A DNA stretch of 64,000 bases from Phenylobacterium immobile (ATCC 35973) (GTDB lineage: Bacteria; Pseudomonadota; Alphaproteobacteria; Caulobacterales; Caulobacteraceae): positions 2,046,001-2,110,000 of the forward strand of contig NZ_CVJQ01000001.1 in the NCBI RefSeq assembly GCF_001375595.1. Reading direction: 5' to 3'. The position numbers and the translations under genes were made by a program. This document shows, one piece after another, positions 59,255 to 64,000 of the stretch; position 1 is the stretch's first letter, and each line of letters starts with the position of its first letter. The notes under the pieces are model-generated. The model was not told the origin of the DNA, did not search any database, and saw nothing but the letters and a program-made list of their open reading frames with translations.

Positions 59255-59283
59255 TTGGCGCTGGCTGAACATTCCTCTAATGT
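59255..59283 (+). promoter_or_regulatory. Possible sigma-70-type promoter for the polyketide synthase gene
   Basis: TTGGCG (59255-59260) and TAATGT (59278-59283) are spaced 17 bases apart and lie 25 bases before the TTG start. The -10 match is poor, so this is a weak call. Confidence 0.3.
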
Positions 59284-59307
59284 ACGGCGCGAGCTGGGGA
59301 TTTTGCT

Positions 59308-62300
59308 TTGAAGACAATGGACATCGCCATCGTCGGCGCCGCGTGCCGTCTTCCCGGCGCACCGTCTCTTTCGGCCTTGGCGGACCTTCTGTTCAGTGGT
59401 CGTGACGCCGTCACAGAGATTCCCAACGATCGTTTCGCCAAGCGTTTCTATCTCGACACTGACGCTCAGCAGGCCGGCAAATCCTACACCTTCGCCGCGG
59501 GCGCGCTTGAAGGCGTCGATCTGTTCGACGCGGGCTTCTTTGGAATGTCGCCCCGCGAGGCGGTGCATACCGATCCGCAGCAGCGGCTGCTGTTGGAGCT
59601 GGCTTACGAGGCCCTCGAAGACGCCGGCACGCCGCCATCGCAGGTCAGCGGCACCAGGACCGCAGTCTATGTCGGGTGCTCGGCGTGGGACTACGCGACC
59701 CTGAAGCTTGGCGACGTGTCGCTGATGGATTCGCACTCGATGCAGGGGCTTTCGCTCTCGTCGCTGTCGAACCGGCTGTCCTTTGTGTTCAACCTGCGCG
59801 GTCCCAGCCTGACGATCGACACGGCGTGCTCCTCGGCGCTGGTCGCCCTGCACATGGCCTGCGAGTCCCTCCGCAATGGCGAAGTCGACCAGGCGATGGT
59901 CGGCGCGGTCAACCTGCTGCTCTCACCACAGAACTTCGTCGGCTTCAGCCGCGCCTCGATGCTGTCGCCAACCGGGCGCTGCCACGCTTTCGACGCCCGC
60001 GCGAACGGCTATGTTCGCGCGGAAGGCGGCGGCGTGGTCATCCTGAAGCCCTTGGCGGACGCCCAGGCCGCCGGCGACGAAATCCGCGCGGTGATCCGCA
60101 CCACCGGCGTCAACTCAGACGGGCGCACCTCAAGTTTCTCCGTACCCGGTCGAGAGGCGCAGAAGCGCCTGCTGGAAGAGGTTTACGCCGGCGCCGGCAT
60201 CTCGCCCAATGACCTGTCCTACGTCGAAGCGCACGGCACCGGGACGCCGGTGGGCGACCCGATCGAAGCCGGCGCGCTCGGCGAGGCCCTGGCCCAGCGG
60301 CGTCGGCGCCCCCTGCCGATCGGCTCGATCAAGAGTAATGTCGGCCACCTCGAGGCCGCTAGCGGCATGGCCGGGCTGATGAAGCTCCTGACCATTCTGG
60401 AGCGTGGTGAGATTCCGCCTTCGCTCCATTGCGAGACGCCCAATCCCAACATTCCCTTCGCCGACCTGAACCTGTCACTCACGCCGCGCGCGCGACCGCT
60501 TGAGCCCGGGGATCACGGCGTCCTGCTGGGCGTCAACTCTTTCGGCTTTGGCGGCACAAACGCCCACGCCGTCCTGGCCGCCCCTGCGCCGCAACCCGTC
60601 GCGGCCAGCGCCGGCAATGTCGCCCCACCGCTTTTGATCTCCGCCAAGACCGAGGCGGCCCTGCAGGACCTGGCGCGCGAATGGTCGCAAAGGCTGCGCC
60701 GTGAAAGCGTCTCCGGCGGCGCGGCGCTCGCCCGCGCGGCGGCCCGTCGCCGGGAAGCCTTTGATCACCGCCTGGCGGTGCGCGCCGGCCGGCCCGATGT
60801 AATGGCTCATGACCTGGACGCCTGGCTGGCGGGCGCGGAGACCAGCGCCGTGGCGGGTCGCGCCACCCAAGGCGGTCTGGCGTTTGTTTATTCTGGAAAC
60901 GGAAGCCAGTGGGCGGGCATGGGCGCCGACGCCTACGCTCATTCCACAGCCTTCCGCGACGCCATCGCCGCGATCGATACGACTTTCCAGCCGCTCTCAG
61001 GCTGGAGCTTGGCGGCGGCCCTGCGCGACGGCATCGACGAGACAAGCCTGGGCGACACCGAGCGCGCGCAACCGCTGCTGTTCGCGCTGCAAGTGGGCGC
61101 CACTGTGGCTCTGCGGGCCGCAGGCGTCGAACCGGCCGCCGTTGTTGGCCACAGCGTTGGCGAGGCTGCTGCGGCGTGGGCAAGCGGCGCCCTTACCCTC
61201 GACCAGGCGACGGAAGTGATCTTCCACCGGAGCCGTCTGCAACAGACGACTCACGGCCAGGGCGGGATGGGGGTGCTGAACGTTTCCGTCGAGGTCGCCG
61301 AGCCGCTGCTCGCGCGGCTGGCGCCGGACCTGCACATCGCCGCCATCAACGGCCCGCAGGCCCTGACCGTCGCAGGCTCCGACGCTTCGCTGGCCAAGCT
61401 GCAATCGGCGGCGCGCGAAGAGCGGCTGGCCTATCTGCGTTTGCCGCTGAACTACGCCTTCCACTCCCCGGCCATGGATCCAATTCAAGGCGCACTGATG
61501 GAGTCCCTGGGCGGACTCAAGCCGGGCTCCCCGTCGATCCCGATGCTGTCGACGACCACCGGCCGCGAGGTCGCCGCCGGTGAGTTGGACGCAGACTACT
61601 GGTGGCGCAACGTGCGACTTCCGGTCCGCTTCGGCGAAGCGGTCAACGCCCTGGCCGAACGCGACTTCCGCATCTTCATCGAGATCGGTCCCAAGCCGAC
61701 GCTCTTGTCCTATGTGCAGTCGGTATTGAAAGCGGCTGGCGCGAGCAGCGTCACCCGCCCATCCCTGACCGCCAAGCCCTCGCACCGCGATCCCTTCCCG
61801 GCCATCGCGGCCCAGGCGTTCGTCGATGGCGTCGATATCCGCAACGCCCGCGCTTTTGACGGGGCTGCGCCGCATCGCCGCCTACCGGCCTATCCTTGGC
61901 AGCGCCAGCGCCATTGGGGCGGCGCGACGGTCGAAGGTTTCGAGGTCAGCTCGCCGATCGAGGACCACCCTCTTCTGGGGTTCCGGCGTGACGAGAGCCG
62001 GCGGATCTGGACGAACGTACTGTCGTCCTCGCGCATGCCATGGCTCGCCGATCACTGCGTGAACGAGGTCCCTGTGCTGCCTGGCGCGGCCATGCTGGAC
62101 ATGGCTTTCGCCGCGGCCCTGTCGCGCAATCCCGGCGCGACGGGCGTGGAAGTCACGGACGTCGAGTTTCTACGCCCTCTTGTGGTCGAGGGCGCTCGCG
62201 AACTCGCCTTCGAGATGATCTCGTCAGACGTCTTCGAGGTGTCCAGCCGTCCGCGCCTGCAGGCTGAAGACCGCGTGGTCTACGCACGCGGCAGGATCGC

Positions 62301-64000
62301 CGTGGCTTCGACGACAGAGCCGCTATTCCGCCCCGTCGGCGGCGGCGCGCCGGTGTTGATGAGCGCTGAGGCCTTTTACCGGCGCACGGCGCAGGTCCAT
62401 CTTGACTATGGACCCGAGTTCCGGACCGCCGATCACGTCAAGCTGTTCACCCCCGACGAGGCGGAAGCCACGTTCAAGAGCCCCGGCTCGCGAAGCGCCC
62501 TCGAGCCGGGCTGGCTCATTGATCCGCGACTTCTGGATGGCGCGCTGCAGACGATGGTCGCGACCCGATCGTTGGACGCCTCCAAGCCTGGCGACGGCGT
62601 GCTGCCCTGGCGCTTCGGGCGCGTCAGGCTTCTGAAGATTGGCGCCGAACCGGTCCGTGCGGCCGTCCGCCTCAACCGCATCGGACCAAAGGCCCACTTG
62701 GCGGACTTCGCGCTGATGGACGTCGGCGGCGACATCGTCGCCGAACTGCTGGGATGTTGGTTCGCCCGCGTGCGGCCAGGGCGCGCCGAAGCGCCTGAGC
62801 GCGTCTTCCAGACCGTACGGATCCCCACGCTCCAGCAGCCTGATCACGATGGCGTCGCCCTGCCCGCGCCGAGCCCGGAGGCCCAGGCCGCCGACGCCTC
62901 GCAGGTGCTCAGCCAGGCCTTCGCCACCGCGTCGGCTTACGAGACCCTCAGCAGGCTGGCGAACGACGGCGATCTGTCGTTGGAGGCCCTGACCGCCCGC
63001 GGCGACCTTGATCCGGAGCAGACGGAGCTTTTCACCGATCTGGTCGACTGGCTGTTGGAGGACCGCCTGGCGCGACCCGACGGCGCCGGCTGGACGCTGG
63101 CGACCGACAGCGGCCTGCCCGCCGCGGCCGAGATCTGGCAGTCGCTGGTGTTCGACGAACCCGCCGCTATCGCCGACGTCGCCCTGGCTAGCGCCACCGC
63201 GGCGCGTTTGGCCGACGTCCTAAAGGGCGAGGCGAAGACCGGCGAAGGTGCGGCCGCATTGCGTGAGCAGTTGTTCCAGGCCTCACCGACCGCCGTCGCG
63301 GGCGCGGAGGCCTTGGCCGCCGCCGCCCAAGAGGTGATCGCCGCCTGGCCCAAGACACGACCCTTGCGCATTGGCCTGTTGGGTGAGCCCACCCCGTCTC
63401 TCGTCCGCGCCCTGATCGCCCAGAGCGAGAATGCGGGGCTGATGACCCGGATCACCCTGGCTGGCGGCGCGCACCTCTCGTCGACCGTCGCGACCGAACT
63501 GAAGCGGCTTCCCGGGACAACCCTGGTCAAGTCGGCTGAAGACCTTGACGCCGAAACACGCTTCGACCTGGTGATCGGCGCCTTCGCCTTAAGCCTAGGG
63601 GCGGTGACGCCGCCGCGTCTGGCGCGCGCCGCCGCCGGGAACGCCAGGCTGCTGCTGCTGGAACCGCAGGAAAGCCGCGTCTGGCGCCTGATCAGCGCGC
63701 CTGCAGGCGCCTCGTCGAGCACCGTCTCGGCCTGGATCGAACAGCTTAGCCAGGCTGGCCTGGATGTCGACGTCGCCGCGCCGGTCGCCGCGAAGGTCTG
63801 GCCGGGCTCGATCATCTACGCTCGCGCCAGCAAGGCGCCGTCTACGACGCCCGCCGCGCCGACATTGGTGGTCTTTGGCGTCTCAGCCCTCGGCGAGAGC
63901 TTGGCTCAAGGCAAACCGCAACCCATCGAAGACCTGGGTGCGGCGCTCACGGCCGGAATCGAGGGCGAGTTGGTGCTGACCGCGCCTGACACGGCCAACG
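59308..64000 (+). CDS. Type I polyketide synthase (KS-AT-DH-degenerate MT...), 3' end beyond window
   Basis: The first 1,564 codons run off the right edge. The TTG start has GGGGA 7 bases upstream; an ATG three codons later is the alternative. The ketosynthase (residues about 5-425) has catalytic Cys174 in DTACSSALVA, His309 in EAHGTGTPVGDP and His347 in KSNVGHLEAA. The acyltransferase has GHSVGE (Ser616) and AFHS (717-720), suggesting malonyl-CoA. A dehydratase-like fold follows with ADHCVNEVPVLPGA near residue 915, where the consensus HxxxG glycine is Glu, and LLDGALQ later. Residues about 1350-1500 resemble a methyltransferase that has lost its SAM loop. Confidence 0.95.
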   Translation, partial: MKTMDIAIVGAACRLPGAPSLSALADLLFSGRDAVTEIPNDRFAKRFYLDTDAQQAGKSYTFAAGALEGVDLFDAGFFGMSPREAVHTDPQQRLLLELAYEALEDAGTPPSQVSGTRTAVYVGCSAWDYATLKLGDVSLMDSHSMQGLSLSSLSNRLSFVFNLRGPSLTIDTACSSALVALHMACESLRNGEVDQAMVGAVNLLLSPQNFVGFSRASMLSPTGRCHAFDARANGYVRAEGGGVVILKPLADAQAAGDEIRAVIRTTGVNSDGRTSSFSVPGREAQKRLLEEVYAGAGISPNDLSYVEAHGTGTPVGDPIEAGALGEALAQRRRRPLPIGSIKSNVGHLEAASGMAGLMKLLTILERGEIPPSLHCETPNPNIPFADLNLSLTPRARPLEPGDHGVLLGVNSFGFGGTNAHAVLAAPAPQPVAASAGNVAPPLLISAKTEAALQDLAREWSQRLRRESVSGGAALARAAARRREAFDHRLAVRAGRPDVMAHDLDAWLAGAETSAVAGRATQGGLAFVYSGNGSQWAGMGADAYAHSTAFRDAIAAIDTTFQPLSGWSLAAALRDGIDETSLGDTERAQPLLFALQVGATVALRAAGVEPAAVVGHSVGEAAAAWASGALTLDQATEVIFHRSRLQQTTHGQGGMGVLNVSVEVAEPLLARLAPDLHIAAINGPQALTVAGSDASLAKLQSAAREERLAYLRLPLNYAFHSPAMDPIQGALMESLGGLKPGSPSIPMLSTTTGREVAAGELDADYWWRNVRLPVRFGEAVNALAERDFRIFIEIGPKPTLLSYVQSVLKAAGASSVTRPSLTAKPSHRDPFPAIAAQAFVDGVDIRNARAFDGAAPHRRLPAYPWQRQRHWGGATVEGFEVSSPIEDHPLLGFRRDESRRIWTNVLSSSRMPWLADHCVNEVPVLPGAAMLDMAFAAALSRNPGATGVEVTDVEFLRPLVVEGARELAFEMISSDVFEVSSRPRLQAEDRVVYARGRIAVASTTEPLFRPVGGGAPVLMSAEAFYRRTAQVHLDYGPEFRTADHVKLFTPDEAEATFKSPGSRSALEPGWLIDPRLLDGALQTMVATRSLDASKPGDGVLPWRFGRVRLLKIGAEPVRAAVRLNRIGPKAHLADFALMDVGGDIVAELLGCWFARVRPGRAEAPERVFQTVRIPTLQQPDHDGVALPAPSPEAQAADASQVLSQAFATASAYETLSRLANDGDLSLEALTARGDLDPEQTELFTDLVDWLLEDRLARPDGAGWTLATDSGLPAAAEIWQSLVFDEPAAIADVALASATAARLADVLKGEAKTGEGAAALREQLFQASPTAVAGAEALAAAAQEVIAAWPKTRPLRIGLLGEPTPSLVRALIAQSENAGLMTRITLAGGAHLSSTVATELKRLPGTTLVKSAEDLDAETRFDLVIGAFALSLGAVTPPRLARAAAGNARLLLLEPQESRVWRLISAPAGASSSTVSAWIEQLSQAGLDVDVAAPVAAKVWPGSIIYARASKAPSTTPAAPTLVVFGVSALGESLAQGKPQPIEDLGAALTAGIEGELVLTAPDTAN

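Overview
This 64-kb window is GC-rich, densely coded chromosome from an alphaproteobacterium, most likely a member of the Caulobacterales (Caulobacter/Phenylobacterium type). The pointers are the alphaproteobacterial LexA direct repeats (GTTC-N7-GTTC) in front of two repair genes, the yajC-secD-secF-Mth938 gene order, the style of the NAD kinase, UvrA and TrmFO proteins, and heavy use of coupled or overlapping start and stop codons. The taxonomic placement is inference from sequence style, not a database match. No rRNA, tRNA, CRISPR array, insertion sequence or phage gene was recognised.

Region 1 (1-24 kb) is mostly housekeeping: an RND efflux pump (cut by the left edge) with its adaptor, glycerol kinase, NAD kinase, a small membrane protein, UvrD-type helicase and UvrA (each with its own LexA box), two tandem paralogous membrane proteins, TrmFO, a squalene/phytoene-synthase-fold protein without catalytic aspartates, a PuuD-type membrane protein, an Mth938-fold protein, SecF, SecD, YajC and a DUF815 ATPase. 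It ends with a divergent pair of paralogous alpha/beta-hydrolase proteins.

Region 2 (24-49 kb) is a large surface-glycan assembly island. A run of nine minus-strand genes (39347 down to 24237), several joined by overlapping stop and start codons, encodes large multidomain glycosyltransferases, a degenerate P-loop/coiled-coil protein, a TPR protein, an exostosin-like transferase, a secreted beta-helix protein and a small glycan-type protein. It faces a plus-strand GT-B/GT8 fusion, a second TPR/beta-sandwich protein, a TPR-GT2 fusion, an FkbM methyltransferase and a GT4 transferase. The same TPR module occurs in three of these proteins, and a 'GWA' beta-sandwich-like element recurs in at least two.

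Region 3 (48.8-54.4 kb) is an ABC-transporter capsule export operon in the order kpsM-kpsT-kpsE-kpsD-like, followed by a GT4 glycosyltransferase whose annotated start looks wrong or frameshifted. No KpsC/KpsS Kdo-linker transferases were seen. Region 4 (54.4-64 kb) holds an EmrB-type MFS exporter, a MarR regulator, an MHS-type symporter, a CDP-alcohol phosphatidyltransferase coupled to a short-chain dehydrogenase, and, divergently, the first 1,564 codons of a type I polyketide synthase (KS-AT-DH-degenerate MT) that runs off the right edge. A plausible overall reading is a capsule-like polysaccharide assembled by regions 2 and 3 and carried on a dedicated lipid made by region 4, by analogy with the rkp-1 region of Sinorhizobium and wcbR of Burkholderia. 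That link is a hypothesis.
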